64,000 bases of DNA. It comes from Cryptomeria japonica. Taxonomy: Eukaryota > Streptophyta > Pinopsida > Cupressales > Cupressaceae. Of this stretch, positions 36,696 through 49,137 are shown one piece after another; position 1 is the stretch's first letter, and each line of letters opens with the position of its first letter. The stretch spans positions 606,185,137 to 606,249,136 of the forward strand of contig NC_081415.1 of the NCBI RefSeq assembly GCF_030272615.1, read 5' to 3'. The translations under genes and the position numbers were made by a program. Below the pieces are notes generated by a model, which saw only the letters and a program-made list of their open reading frames with translations, was not told where the DNA came from and did not search any database.

Positions 36696-38158
36696 TGTTG
36701 GCATATGTGCAGAGCTTGATGACATGATGGGATTGTATGTTGTCATTGATGTCAATATGCTGAAGTATGAACCAGTATATTGAAGTAAGCAAACTGGCAA
36801 GTGAACTGGTAAGATGGTATGAACCGGTATATGCAAAAAGTGAACCGGTATGTTGGAGTGTGAACCGGTATATACAAAGTTTGTATCGGGGTTTCATTAT
36901 ATGTGAATACCGGTTGGTAGTCTCAGCTTCATGGTTTCCGGTTGATGCATTCCAAGTCTATGTGACTCGACCGATGACATCCTATGATGAGTTAGCATTG
37001 AAATGAAGATTAGATCATGTTGCTACGTCAGCCTTGTGTGCGTGAAGGATCTCCTTGAGGATCTTGCATGAAGAAGATTGATTCTATCTACCTCAGGAAT
37101 GTGCAAAATCTTAGTAAACGGTGGAGAGCATGTGATGGGTTATCAGCTTCCAGAAGCGGTGAAGAATGAACGATGGAGAACATCTTGAGATTTGTTCAAG
37201 ATTGTTTTACCCTATGTAATGAGTTTAAATGACCAGGATTGGACCGACTGTATTGTTAACCTAGATGCTTAAGGTTTTAGGTTTTGGCCACCGACCTAAT
37301 TGTTGTCTATAAGGTCGATGATGATTTTCATTTGAAGTTGTTGGCAAATGAATGTATGTGAGGTGATTCTTGCCAGACCAAAGGAGTAAGCAGAGATTTG
37401 CAGAGTGTGATTACAAATGTAAAGAAACTGAAGCGGATCTACCTTGGCATTAAGTGCTATTATCAGATCAATGTATTACTTGTTGACTTCTAACCATTTC
37501 AGCAGATGGAAAATCCCTTTACTGGGTAGCTTTAACGGGATTTTTGTAAATCCTTTAACAGGGGGACTCAAAATCATTGAGTTCTTCAAATCCTCTTACA
37601 AAGTAACCTTTAACATGGTTTTAACCTCTAACCGGGTATTTAGCCATCCCTTAACTGGGTGATCCCTAGCAGGACCGGTTCCTAGCAGAACCTATTATAA
37701 AGTCTTTAACTGGACTAGGCTCCTAACAGAGAAGAATTCAGAAGTTCAAGAACAACTTGTGGGTATTCATCCCCTCCGTGGTTTTTCGCAATTGGGTTTC
37801 CGCATGAAAAATCAGTGTGTTATGTGTGGTGCTTTTTCATGTGATGTTTTAGTGTTTTCTGTTAAGCAGTAATGCAAGCTGATCCAATGGTCCTTGTATT
37901 TCTGATGTATTACTTGCTTAAGCATATGGGTGAAGTTGAGATGAGATATTAGGTTTTGAGAAGATCTATATGTTACCAGTTTATGTCTTTTATAGTCATA
38001 CTGTGTTTTACCGGTAGTGCCTTGATTTAGATTGGTGATATTGTTTACCAGTTAGTGCAGTCTTTGCAGTTTAAGTTGTTTAAGAAGTTTTTGTCCATAT
38101 TGATTCACCCCCCCCTCTTAGTATCTATTGGGTATTTACTGTTCATCATTATTCATCA
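36696..38158 (+). repeat. Solo LTR (1,463 bp), Copia type
   Basis: Begins TGTTGGCATATG and ends TTCATCA. The direct repeat AATAG flanks it perfectly (36691-36695 and 38159-38163). Near the 3' end is TTCACCCCCCCTCTTAGTA, as in the LTR at 3481-4653. Several ACCGGTAT words occur in 36766-36920. There is no internal domain and no PBS after it, so it is a solo LTR from unequal recombination. Confidence 0.88.
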
Positions 38159-38164
38159 AATAGG

Positions 38165-39318
38165 TGTTGGAATCAATGAACACTGAGAGGGGGGGGGGGT
38201 GAATCCATGTTTCGATATTTATAAATTTATTAATATGATTCATAATCAACCAGATGCACAAATAAGTGATTGAAATGTAGAAACATAAAGAAAATAAGCA
38301 CATAACCATAACACCTATATTTATACGTGGAAACCCAAAAAGGTAAAAACAACGGTGGGATTTGAACCCACAATATTATTATACTATGGCCAATAGTAAA
38401 ACAATATTACATGAGTTGGAATGCACATGCATTCAGGCACACTACTCAATTACAAAAGGGCTACAACCCGAAGGAAGGCTCACTACCTTACAGGCTAATA
38501 GAAAATGATTACAATGAGTAATGAACTGAATAAAAGTGTCTGACTATGCCAAATAGTAGTTTCGGTTAGGCACAAAGTGATCTGCTGCACTGTTCTGATA
38601 GACTGCTATGTTATACCCTGTTACTGATTACCAGATCAACAAAATTCAAGCTATGCATGTGAAACTGCACTCAATCACTCCCAAAAACATCTCACATGTC
38701 ATATCCAAACATACAAGAATTAACCAATTCAATCTTATATATCTGCACTAGAAAAATTGATCTCCCACAAGTCGACTTCACAAAATATCAAAATATGAAA
38801 TGTGTAGCTTCAAGTTGACTCAAATATTCTCAAAACAATATTCTGGATCCAAAACATATGATCATATGCTTCCCATAAGTTGGTCCAATTACCTCGAATT
38901 TACCAACAACCACCAGAATCACCTCAAACAATCTAGTCCACACAATACACCATCAATAATGAAAACAACCCTATTTTACTGCTCTACCAGATACCAGACC
39001 TTATAACATGCTAAAAAATCAACACAAGAGGATAGTAATGCATGATAATATTCTTCTCATACTAAATCAACTTAACTCAGATGACTGAAACCAAAAACAC
39101 ATCACTGGAAATGAGAACTGTTCACCAAAGTTGTACATAGAGTATCACCAATCAAAAACATACTCAAGACTTCCTCAGGACATCCGGTTAACCAAAAATC
39201 CATACCAAATAAGATCAATAGGCTCAATTTCCATCAATGACAACTCCTAAAAAATCTCATGCACTATACATCACCAATATTCACCAGAACATTATCGGAA
39301 TAGTGTCTAATGCCAACA
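38165..39318 (-). repeat. 3' LTR of the Copia-type element (1,154 bp)
   Basis: Perfect TG..CA ends with TGTTGG/CCAACA inverted termini, and an 11-base G/C run near 38190 (the C-run motif of this LTR type). Confidence 0.93.
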
Positions 39319-39330
39319 ATCTCCCCCTTT
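39319..39330 (-). other. Polypurine tract
   Basis: On the minus strand AAAGGGGGAGAT precedes TGTTGG of the 3' LTR, the same word as at 3469-3480. Confidence 0.85.
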
Positions 39331-39585
39331 GGCATTGATGGCAACACTGTGAAAAATGCTCCAAAAACTACAAACAATCCGACAATCTAAAATCTGTATA
39401 CTCAACTGACTCCAACTGACTCCCCCTAAGAGTAAGCATCATTTTTCACTACACTGTCCAACTCTCTCCCCCTTTGACATCAATGCCAAAGGGTAGGAAT
39501 CTGTCAAAACTTATGTACAAATGAATGCAATAATTTACATGAATTTAAAAATATCTACATAAGTGACCTTCAAGGATTGTAGGTA

Positions 39586-42500
39586 TCAATTCCATCCTCT
39601 TAGGAAACAATCTAAAACATTAATCAAAGCACTGAACATGTATGTATGCACTTTAATGCCTTTGAGATCAGATGACACTTTTTTACCTAAGGCACTAACT
39701 ACATCCTGCTGAGCTTCGAGTAAGGTGTCCATCCGGGGAGTAATTAGATTTCTCATTTCTCCCACTTAACTAAATACTTGCTCTTTTTCTTTATTCAATC
39801 CCTTTATTTTGTTAGTAAAATCAATTATTTGAGCTTCAAGGGAACTAGGAAAAAATGAATGAGGAGAAAATGAATGACCAATACTTGCAAGCTTCCCTTC
39901 AAAATCTCTTATTTGCTATTCAATATCTACAATAAACTTAGGCAAAAATAGACATGATTTAAATATTTTTCCGGCTTCACCTAATGCATCCTCTACACTC
40001 TTCACCGTAGTCTTCAAAACTTCTCTATCAACTTCAATTGTCTTCAAATATGTTTGAAGCCTCATCTCATTGAATTTATTGAAATCCTTTATATCTATCG
40101 CTTTCTCTAATGATACAAAATTAGATTTTACTTTATTTAACATATCCTTAAGCTTATCAGAGGGTGTGCCATTTGAAATTTTCTTAAGGTCAGACAAAAC
40201 TTTTTCCAAAACTGCAGTGACCAAAGATATCACTTATTTCTCTTTCAAAGCAAACTTGAGTAAGTCCTCACTGGCCTTGATCTATGCAAGAGTCAACAAC
40301 TTTAATGCTTGAAGAGGAGATAAGGTGCTTAGATCTACCAGGCCATGAGAGAGATAATCTTCAACTGCAATCTATTTTCCCTTATCAGGGACAATAGATT
40401 TGGTCATAGTTGCTAGAGCTTTATCTATTTGCTCTTCACCCTTTTCCTTCACCGGTTCCATATTTACATCCTCTTCACCTTTCTCAGCAACTTTGCCATC
40501 ATCTTTATTCTTCTCCACTCCACCTAACTCCTTTGCTATCATTTCTACAATTATTTTTATCTCAAGAGGATCCTGTGTAGCACACCAGAGTTATCCACTG
40601 CTTGATTTTTAGTATTATCTAGAGCTTCCTATTCAACCAGATCAATTTGTATAGTGGTCTGATCCTGTGGAACTTCTATCTATACATGGATTTCCGGAGG
40701 ATAAGTGTCTTTGCTTGAATGTTCTTCTAGCTAGGAATCCTTCTCTGGAATAACTTGATAGTTATTCTCTTTCAAAAATTTCCTCAAAATACTTTCAGTG
40801 TCTTTCACTACTTCGTCTACCCTTCTGATCATTATTTTATTCACTCTATGCTTGCCTTAGAAGTTTTCCTTTGCAAGTCCCAAAATATTAGGTATTTCTT
40901 CTCTAGTTATTTCCAGACATAGCTTTACTAGTGTAAATTCTTTCAACCTTTCATCTTCTATACTGGTGGTGTGTCTCTGAGAATCCAAGATGTCATACAA
41001 GCTCTTGGGGATCATAGATGATAATTCTATTAAGATCTTACTGAATTTATCCATATATGCTACAATTACTTCTTCTATTGCCTGCTAGTCTTTATCCTCA
41101 AAATTTTTGTAATATACAGAGACATTTTTCATATTTCCATTCTTCAAAATCTCATCAATTAACTCCTGCAATGTCAAAGAAGGTACTATTTCATATGGAC
41201 TTTCAATCTTATCGGACTTGAGAGCTTCATCTATTTCAAAATTCTTCTTCTTGCTGGCTCTAACCTTTTTGGATGGCTTTCCTTGAGGCTTAGCTTTCTT
41301 GGCAGGAGGAGAATGACTGGATGTAGGCTTCCCGACCACCCTTGCATAGGTAATAGTCTTATTTACTTGCCTTACCTCTTCATCTGAATTTGTTACCTCT
41401 TCAGTTATAGTATAATGTCTTGTTTACTTCTTCTTCCTTTTCTCTGCTCCACCGATAGATGCTGCTAGTTTAGGCTTAGGTGGGGGTAACAGTTTCTGCA
41501 TACCGAAGGTAGGTGCTGATTTGCTAGGCTTGGCCTTGGATTTCTTGTGAGGAGCAAGTTTAGCTTGTGGCTTCACCATATCTTACTCCTTCAAAATATT
41601 TTTCTCCCTTGCCTTATATATTGCTTCCCAGGTAATACCCATATGCTTTATGAGTTCGTCAACCTCCTTTCTCACCTTCCCCTCCCTTCCAACCTTAGTG
41701 AATTTCTTATGCAGGTTAAGGTCCTTTTCTTGAAAAATTCTAAATGTTTTTTCCTTTTGATCTATCGGTTGACTTAGTAGATGTTGTGCATGTGCTTCAA
41801 GTGTAATAGCATCAACCTCATACCCCATGGGCATGATCCAAGCTTTTCTCGGCTCAACAGCCTCCATATGGCATTGATCTTTATCAATCATAAAACAAAT
41901 TGTCTTCTCATATTTCTCAACTATCGCATTAGGAATTCTTTCTCTGGCTTTCATAGAGGTTTGGAAGTTCTTGAAATATCCCCATAATGTAGATATTCTC
42001 ATTGTAGTGTCACCTATACCCATCAACCCTTCCTTAATTTGCATCGCCACCGGTTTGTCATAAGCCCACTAAACTTTACCAATACTAGGGATCTCATTCA
42101 AGAAATATAGAGATAAGTACATAATTAAAGATCCAAAATTCAAAGTATGTTTCTTGTCTTGTTTAATTTTCTTCAAGTTTATTAACAATTCACTCAGAAG
42201 TACAGAAAAAAGATCACACCTTTTATTCTCCTTCAACATCTAATATGCAGTGAATATTGTTGTATCAGAGATTGAGTTATGTCTACAGGATTGATATACT
42301 TTATAGCCCACCACCATTGAGGTGAATCTCACATCATGCTCAACTATATTGTTTATTGTCATGGACCGGTTGTCATATTGGGAACCGGTAGCAGCTGCCA
42401 CAATGGTATTTTGCACTTTCCTCAGGCTCAGGATTTCACCAATTGCACTCAAGCATGTGACTACCTAAATGGATTTATTGGTAATCTTATGCAGTCTATC

Positions 42501-42870
42501 CATCCAGATGAATTCATCATGAACCCTGCTGAGAATGTACTAGACCCATTCCACTTCATTCAATACCAGAAAATGAACAAATTGAGCGAAGTCCTTGTCG
42601 GTGTAGAATCTGGTATTCTGGCTTCAGATTGCCAAGACTATTCGCCACATGCTTGTAGAGTGTAAGCATGTCTACATTTCCAAGTTCTTCAATGTTACAA
42701 TGAATATATGCCCTTATATCTTCATTGTGAAGAACATCGTACAAAAATAAAGAAAATGCTCCTTCCAGATCATCTTCAACTAATTTGAAAGAATGTCTCT
42801 TGAAAATGGGCCTTGCCCTGTTAGAAATATTGACAACCAGAGGGGTAGCAATTTTGGATGCAAATGCCAT
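39586..42870 (-). pseudogene. Accessory retrotransposon protein in place of pol
   Basis: ATG at 42870 (MAFASKIATP) begins a frame that breaks repeatedly: blocks 42870-42556, 42452-42240, 42050-41583, 41339-41085, 41054-40857 and 40233-39916, ending near 39586. By eye it aligns along much of its length with the plus-strand gene at 9-3201. Shared blocks include LINLKKIK/LVNLKSIK, NFGSLIMYLSLYF/KFGQLLVGLFFYF, VEKYEKTICFMI/VKKYEEDICFII and MEAVEPRK/MEAVDPRK. A basic segment (PPAKKAKPQGKPSKKVRASKKK, near 41320-41255) could be an NLS. The C-terminal third is helical. A non-coding gap of about 410 bases separates it from the gag stop. No enzymatic motif is present; function unknown. Confidence 0.65.
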
Positions 42871-43283
42871 GACAATTTTAGGGTTTTAAATGATAGCTCC
42901 TGAACAAATAAATACCTCTTTGATTCACAACTAGGCGCAAAAAATTGCTGAATGATCGCTTCAAGCTCGGTTTCATTGTCAAATCTTTCTCAATTTCAAC
43001 TCTTCTCTTTTCTCTCATTCACATTGTGAGAAATAAACTTCGAAATGCTCTTTTAACCTTTGAAAACCTAATTTCTAGTTGTAATAAATAATCAACCTTA
43101 AAACTTTCAGTTACACCAATTTTTCATCATTTCATCCACCAGATTGCTGAATTGCTACAAAATCTTTCAAATATCAACTGCATGCTCAATCTGAATCTTC
43201 TGCAACCTTCTGGAATTGGTTACAGATCTCTGCAAGGGGGTTCTATTAATCTGCATGAAAAACTACCATAAGGCCAAAAAGCC
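42871..43283 (-). other. Spacer between gag and accessory gene
   Basis: No coding signal. It is long for a retrotransposon gene junction and could hold a splice acceptor or internal start for the accessory gene, but nothing diagnostic is visible. Confidence 0.4.
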
Positions 43284-43453
43284 CTAGTTACTGGATGAGG
43301 ATCCATCACCAAATTTAGGTGTGGATCCATTCTTCACATTATAATCTTCCTTCTTTACCCACATCTTCTTATGCTGACCTTTGATTTCATCTACCTTTGC
43401 TTTGTCTTTCTGATCAGATTTGTTCTTGTTCACCTGTGAATTCTTGCTTCTAC
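43284..43453 (-). pseudogene. Copia-like gag, 3' part after the gypsy insertion
   Basis: Continues the fourth zinc knuckle (CRSKNSQV) and ends with a basic tail, MWVKKEDYN..GDGSSSSN, at a stop (43284). The split by the gypsy element and its TSD explains why gag is found in two places 15.7 kb apart. Confidence 0.75.
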
Positions 43454-43458
43454 AACAT

Positions 43459-45081
43459 TGGTGCAGGAGCACCTAGGACTTAGGCTATTAATTTTTTTCT
43501 CAATTTTGGCTTGTATTGACCCTAGCCAAGTCAGGTAGTGAATAAAGACTCCAAGAGGGTCCAAGAGTGAGTGAGATGAGTAAAATGTAGGCCTAGATTG
43601 AGTTAGTTTTTCTGAGGTTTGCATTTCGTGCATAAGTAGTGGTTTGAGTAGGTAGTTGATCTTCTTGATGGTCAAAAGTGTCAAAGCTTGGTATAAGAAT
43701 TAGGGAGGGTTAAATTAGTCTTATAAATTCTTTAAAATTCATGAGTGATGACTTAGAATAGGTCTCATAGGTTGAGAAGGCAAAAAATGTAAAAAGTGCA
43801 AAGTTGCAAAAGGTTGTCATGACAACTTTTATCCTAAATTGATTAGCGACAGAGTTAGGGATTGTCCAACACCCTAGAATGACTCCACAAATTGGGAATA
43901 ATATAAAAACCCTTCTTGCATGGTTACCAAGGTTGGAGTCTTTGTTTTGTAAGTTCAATGATCTGAAACTACTCATTTTCAGACTGTTTGACATCATTTT
44001 GGCTTAATTTGCTCATTTTGTGAATACAAATGGATTGAATCCATTGATCCAGTAATGGATTGAGTTTCCTTGGTGTGTTACATAGTATTTGGTTTCATTT
44101 CAATCTTTGTAGACAAGTTTTATTGGTGTTTTCTTGTTTTGGTTTGCAAACAGCCAGTTTTGGCTTGTATATAGCAGTTTTGTGCAAAATGGTTGCCCCA
44201 TGAATTCCCTTTGTGCTACCATCACGACCTATTGGGAAATGGAAGGAAACCACTTGTAAAATGTATATATGTAGGGACAAGTGTTGGAGATGGATTTTAA
44301 TATGACTGTGACCTTGTTCTAGGCGAGTCCAGGAGCAACCCGACTAGAGGAGACATGGTGAATTTGGTGTGCAAAATGCAAGGGTGAATGGTAAACCATA
44401 ATATAACCTTTCAGAGGGGTCAATAAATTTATTAAAGAGTTTCCTATGCAAGGGGAAGCCATAAAAAAACCATTTAATGCTCATTTTCCAAACTAGACCA
44501 GTCACTGTCGGTTAGAAGGCCTAGAAACCCTTCAAAACCCTCATTTTGGGGTTAGGGCATTGTACGGTGGGATAAGGAACCAAAACCACAAAAATCACTT
44601 GAGGTTGGGTGAATATTTGAAGAAAATCCAAACTTTCTATGGGGTCTTTTGGACCATTTTCTCTCAAGCCCTAGAAAACTGGATTTTGGAGGCCTAATAG
44701 GGCTAATTCCTTGTAGCCCTTTTCTAGGCAAAATGGTGAAATTGGTAAAAAGGGAAATGGTTGCAAACCTCAATTGGACCCAAAAGGTATTTAAATAATT
44801 TTAGAAGCCACCTCCACACCTCTACATCAACTCACAATAGTAGGAGATCAATATGACAAGTTGAAGCCAAGACAACCATAATGAGCACATGGGAAGTATT
44901 GTGAATTGGTAGGGTTCCTAGTGAAAACACTTGAAGAAAATACCTTGAAATGGATAAGAAGAAATACCTAGAAAATATTGAGAAGGACTTGAAGGTCTAG
45001 AGTGCAACTAGGCCTAGATTATTGGTGGAATTGAGCAACACCAACTAGGTGAAGTGTTAGCAAACTAGGTGAACCCCATCA
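43459..45081 (+). repeat. 5' LTR of chromovirus-like element (1,623 bp)
   Basis: Collinear with 57531-59151. Small minus-strand frames inside (for example 44552-44773) occur in both copies but show no recognisable domain. Confidence 0.93.
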
Positions 45082-45084
45082 AAT

Positions 45085-45097
45085 TGGTATTAGAGCC
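45085..45097 (+). other. Primer binding site, initiator tRNA-Met type
   Basis: TGGTATTAGAGCC lies three bases after the 5' LTR and differs at one base from TGGTATCAGAGCC, the complement of the plant initiator tRNA-Met 3' end. Confidence 0.88.
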
Positions 45098-45155
45098 TCT
45101 ATGATTTGGGCTAGGTGAGTAGATGTTCTGAGTGGAATCTATAGGAGACAATGAC

Positions 45156-46192
45156 ATGGTGACCAATGTAGAGTTGGCAAAGAAAGTGGATGATCAAGAG
45201 GAAGAGAATAGACTCCTGAAGGAGAAGTTGATTGGATTGGAGAGTAAGCTTGGTGAGATTGAAACCAAGGTAGATGAAGTGTTGGTAAAGGTTGAAGGAG
45301 CAGAAGGGAAGGGTAAAGAAGTGTCAAAGATTGACAAAGTACCTGAACTTGACCCTATCCTAGAACAAGAACCTTTCCTGAAGGCATTGAAGGCCTTAAG
45401 TGGTAAATCACTAGAAGGATTGCCATTGTTCACTGGTAAGATGGAGGCAAAAGTGGTCCTAGAATGGATAGAAGGCATGAAGAACCATTTTGAATGTGAA
45501 GGCATAACTGAAGCCCAAAGAGTCAAGGTAGCCAAGTCAGGGATGAGAGGAGTTGCTCTCACTTGGTGGAAATTTGTGCAAGATGAGAGGAAGAAAATGG
45601 GCAAAGCATTCGTCTCTTCTTGGAAAGGGATGTTAGTCAGAATCAAAGAAGTCTATCTCCCTGATGACTATGAAGTGCAAATTCATAGAAAGAGACAAAA
45701 CTTAAGGAAAAAAGACTTTGATGTCAGTAGTTATACGAAGGAGTTTCACAAACTTAGCCTTAGATCTCATGTGGTGGAAGAAGAGAGTCTCAAGGTTACT
45801 AGGTACCTAAATGGTCTACGGTGGAACATCCAAGAAGAAATCAGTTTAATGAGCCCAAAAATAGTTCATCAAACCTATCAAATTTCCCTTAAGGTCGAAG
45901 AAAAACTAAAAAGAAGACATGACTCAAGCAGCAATATGGCCAGAGGTAGAGGAAAATATAATAGAGGCCATAGGGGAGGCTTTGGAGGAAGAAGTTATAA
46001 ATAAAGAACACGAGGATAGTCTAAACTCACTGAGCAACAAGAGAGTGGCACTAGTAGAGGAGGATTCAATAAAGGAAGGGAGTCAAACAATGGTTTTAGA
46101 GAAGATCTAGTGGACAAGGTAGAGATTCCTCATATTTTGCAACAATGAAGTGTTACCATTGCAACCAACTTGGTCATCCGGCATATATGTGT
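45156..46192 (+). pseudogene. gag (capsid-like) with zinc knuckle
   Basis: The frame is open from 45132, but the first ATG is 45156. After a coiled-coil N-terminus (LAKKVDDQEEENRLLKEKL) comes a retrotransposon gag domain: LEWIEGMKNHF, ALTWWKFV, YTKEFHKLSL. The frame ends in TAA at 46004 just after a Gly/Arg-rich stretch. The continuing gag sequence is in other frames, and a CCHC knuckle, CYHCNQLGHPAYMC, is found at 46151-46192. At least two frameshifts separate the parts. Confidence 0.8.
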
Positions 46193-46760
46193 CCAGAGAA
46201 GGGATCGTCATCACATGGTGGTGAAAGAAGAGTCTTCAAGCAACAAGACTTCAGAGGTTGCCTTAGAATCAGAGGTAGGTGACAACATGATGATAAGGAG
46301 AACTTTGATCAAAGAATTGGTCAGAGAAGAGCCAAGCCAAAGAAGGTCCTTATTTAGGATCAAATGCAAGATTATGGACAAAGTTTGCAAAGTGATCATT
46401 GATTTAGGGTCAACAAACAACATTGTGTCAGAAGAGGTAGTGAGTAAGCTCAAATTGCAAAGGATACCTCATAGAATTTCATATAGAGTCACTTGGTTGA
46501 ACAAAGGCCAACATGTCCTAGTCAATGAGCAAGCATGGGTGGATTTTACCATTGGGAGGTATAAGGACAAGGTATTATGTGATGTCCTACCCATGGATGC
46601 ATGCCATCTTATATTGGGTTGACCATGGCAATTTGATAGACAAGCTATTCATGATGGAGCCAAGAATGCATACTCATTCAAGAAAGATGGAGTCACATTC
46701 AAGATTCAATCTATCCTTGAGGAAGGTGAAAAGAGGGCAGCAGGTCCTAATGTTCTTTTG
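46193..46760 (+). pseudogene. Aspartic protease
   Basis: Block 46170-46622 contains IIDLGSTNNIVS, the active site with D-L-G where D-S-G/D-T-G is usual, and ends DACHLILG at a TGA (46620-46622). The following W-Q-F-D block is the usual continuation of this family (L-G-x-P-W-Q), so the TGA probably replaced an Arg CGA codon. Confidence 0.75.
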
Positions 46761-46989
46761 GTGAGTGAAAAGCTATTCTTGAAGACACTTGAGGAAGGTG
46801 AAGGTATAGGGTTTGCACTAGTAATGAAGCCTAAGAGTAAGACAAGAAAGAGCAGCCAAAATTGCCAATAGAGGTTCAAGACTTGTTGAATAAGTTCAAA
46901 GGCATAGTGAGTGATGGACAGGCAGCTACCTTACCTCCTAAAAGAACCATAAGCCATCAAATAGACCATTTCCGGAGCATATTTACCTA

Positions 46990-48240
46990 ACAAGGCAACT
47001 TATAAAATGAATCCCCAAAAAAATGTTGAGATTGCTAAGAAAATCCAAGAGCTCTTAGACCAAAGCCTAATTAGGAAAAACATTAGCCCTTGTGATGTCC
47101 TTACCGTGTTAGCCCCAAAGAAAGGTTGTACTTTGAGATTGTGTACTGATTCTAGAGCTATAAATAGGATCACCATCAGATTAGGTTTCCAATTCCTATA
47201 ATAGAAGACCTAATGGGTTTTTTAGGAGAAGCCAAGTACTTTACCAAGATTGACCTTAAAAGTGGATACCACCAAATTAGGATTAAGGAGGGTGATGAGT
47301 GGAAAACTGAATTTAAGACTACAGAGGGTCTTTATGAATGGCTTGTAATGCCATTTGGATTATCCAATGCTCCAAGAACCTTCATGAGACTCATGATTGA
47401 GGTGATGAAGGACTTCATAGGTAAATTTGTGGTGGTATATCTAGATGATATTCTCATTTTCAGTAAGGATAGGGCAGATCATATTGATCATTTGCAAGAT
47501 GTACTACAAAGATTGTATGATGAAAAGCTAACCATGAATTTGGACAAGTGTGAATTTGTTAAGCAGGAGTTGGTTTACCTTGGGTTTGGGTTGTCTCAAG
47601 GAAACCTCAAGATGGATCCAAGCAAGGTTGAAGCCATAGTAAATTGGCCTACTCGTAAGTCAACAACAAAGGTGAGGAGCTTCCATGGACTAGCTCAGTA
47701 CCACAGGAAGTTCATTAGGCAATTCAGTGCTATATGTGCACCAATGTTAGACACCATTAGAGGTGGAATGAAGGCAAAGTTTGAGTGGGGTGAACAAGCA
47801 AACAAAGGTTTTGAAACCTTGAAGGAGAAGATAGCTACTCAACTAGTGCTAGTGTTGCCTAGTTTTGAGAAACTTTTCATAGTAGAATGTGATGCAAGCA
47901 ATGTTGTAGTAGGTGTTGTCCTAAGCCAAGAAGAAAGACCAGTATCTTTCCATAGTGAGAAGCTAAGTAATGCAAATAGGAAATACTCCTCTTATGACTT
48001 GGAACTATATGCTTTAGTGCAGGCTTTAAGGAAGTGGAGACACTATCTCCTTCCTAAGGAATTTGTAGTATATACGGACAACCAAGCATTGAGTTTTCTA
48101 AACTCACAAGACAAACTCAGTCATAAACACATGAAATGGGTGGAGTACATGCAATCCTACACATTCACCATTAAGCACAAGAAAGGGTAGTTAAACTGGG
48201 TTGCTGATGCATTAAGTAGGAGACTTTTGACAGTCCAATA
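46990..48240 (+). pseudogene. Reverse transcriptase and RNase H
   Basis: Block 47007-47201 (MNPQKNVEIAKKIQELL, SPCDVL..LAPKKG) is the RT entry. The palm and thumb are in block 47213-48190: [24 protein letters not shown] and the catalytic YLDD at 47438-47449. RNase H follows ([38 protein letters not shown]) to a TAG at 48188-48190, after which NWVADALSRR continues in frame. The catalytic residues are kept. The breaks at about 47202-47212 and 48190 inactivate the polyprotein. Confidence 0.9.
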
Positions 48241-49137
48241 AATCCAATTGAGAAGCATAGGAGTTGATAGTTTTAGAGACTTATACCTGGAGGATGAAGA
48301 ATTCTCAAATGCCTACAAGGTGTGTAAGGAGTTTCAAAATCACATCCATAGTGAGTATTCTGATTTTACTTTGCAAAATGGACTATTGTTTAGAGGTAGG
48401 CAGCTTTGTGTGCCTAGAGGGTCAATAATAGTAGCATAATGGCAGCCTTAGTGGACATTTTGGAGTCAATAAGACTCAAGAGTTGGTTCAGAGGTACTAC
48501 TATTGGCCAAGGATGAATTAAGATGTGAAAAAGTATGTGGAGACTTGCATAGTTTGCCAAAAGGCCAAGGGTACTTCTTCAAATGCTGGTTTATACCAAC
48601 CTCTTCCCATACCAAATAGACCTTGGGAGTGCATTAGTATGGACTTTGTAGTAGGTTTACCAAGGACAAAGTAGGGATTTGACAACATTTATGTCATTGT
48701 GGACAGATTTAGTAAGATGGCCCACTTTGTGCCATGCAAGACTACTCACAATGCATGCCAAATAGCTCATTTGTTCTTTAAAGAAGTAGTGAGGATACAT
48801 GGCTTACCCATGAGCATTGTTTCAGATAGGGAATTAAAGTTTATGAGTCATTTTTGGAAGAAACTTTGGCAAAAGCTTGGCACCAACCTATCTTTTGGAT
48901 CAACCTACCATCCACAAACAAATGGGCAGACTGAAGTGGTAAATAGGAGCTTGGGGAACTTATTAAGGTGCCTTACCAAAGAGTATGGTCAGAAATGGGA
49001 TCAAGTATTTTCACAAGCTGAATATGCATATAATAAAACCATAAATAGGACTACAGGCAAGAGCCCTTTTGAAGTGGTCTATGGTGTGCACCCAAGAGGC
49101 ATTTTGGAGTTGAGAGATGTAGGTAGTTGTAGCATCC
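48241..49137 (+). pseudogene. Integrase, 5' part (split by the gag-pro element)
   Basis: The zinc-binding region ([27 protein letters not shown]) is crossed by TAA/TGA codons. The core has SMDFVVGLP, then a TAG at 48672, then block 48699-49137 with VDRFSKMAHFVP, IVSDRELKF (second Asp) and NGQTEVVNRSLGN (Glu). All three acidic catalytic residues are present. The gene is cut after ELRDVG by the TSD GTAGT and the gag-pro element. Confidence 0.88.

Noticed and set aside
36346-37006. Overlapping short plus and minus frames around the solo LTR edge
   Set aside because: Short, hydrophobic by composition, and crossing the LTR border and TSD.
44552-44773. 73-codon minus frame in both chromovirus-like LTRs (also 58622-58843)
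   Set aside because: It is present twice only because LTRs are duplicated; no domain and no evidence of expression.
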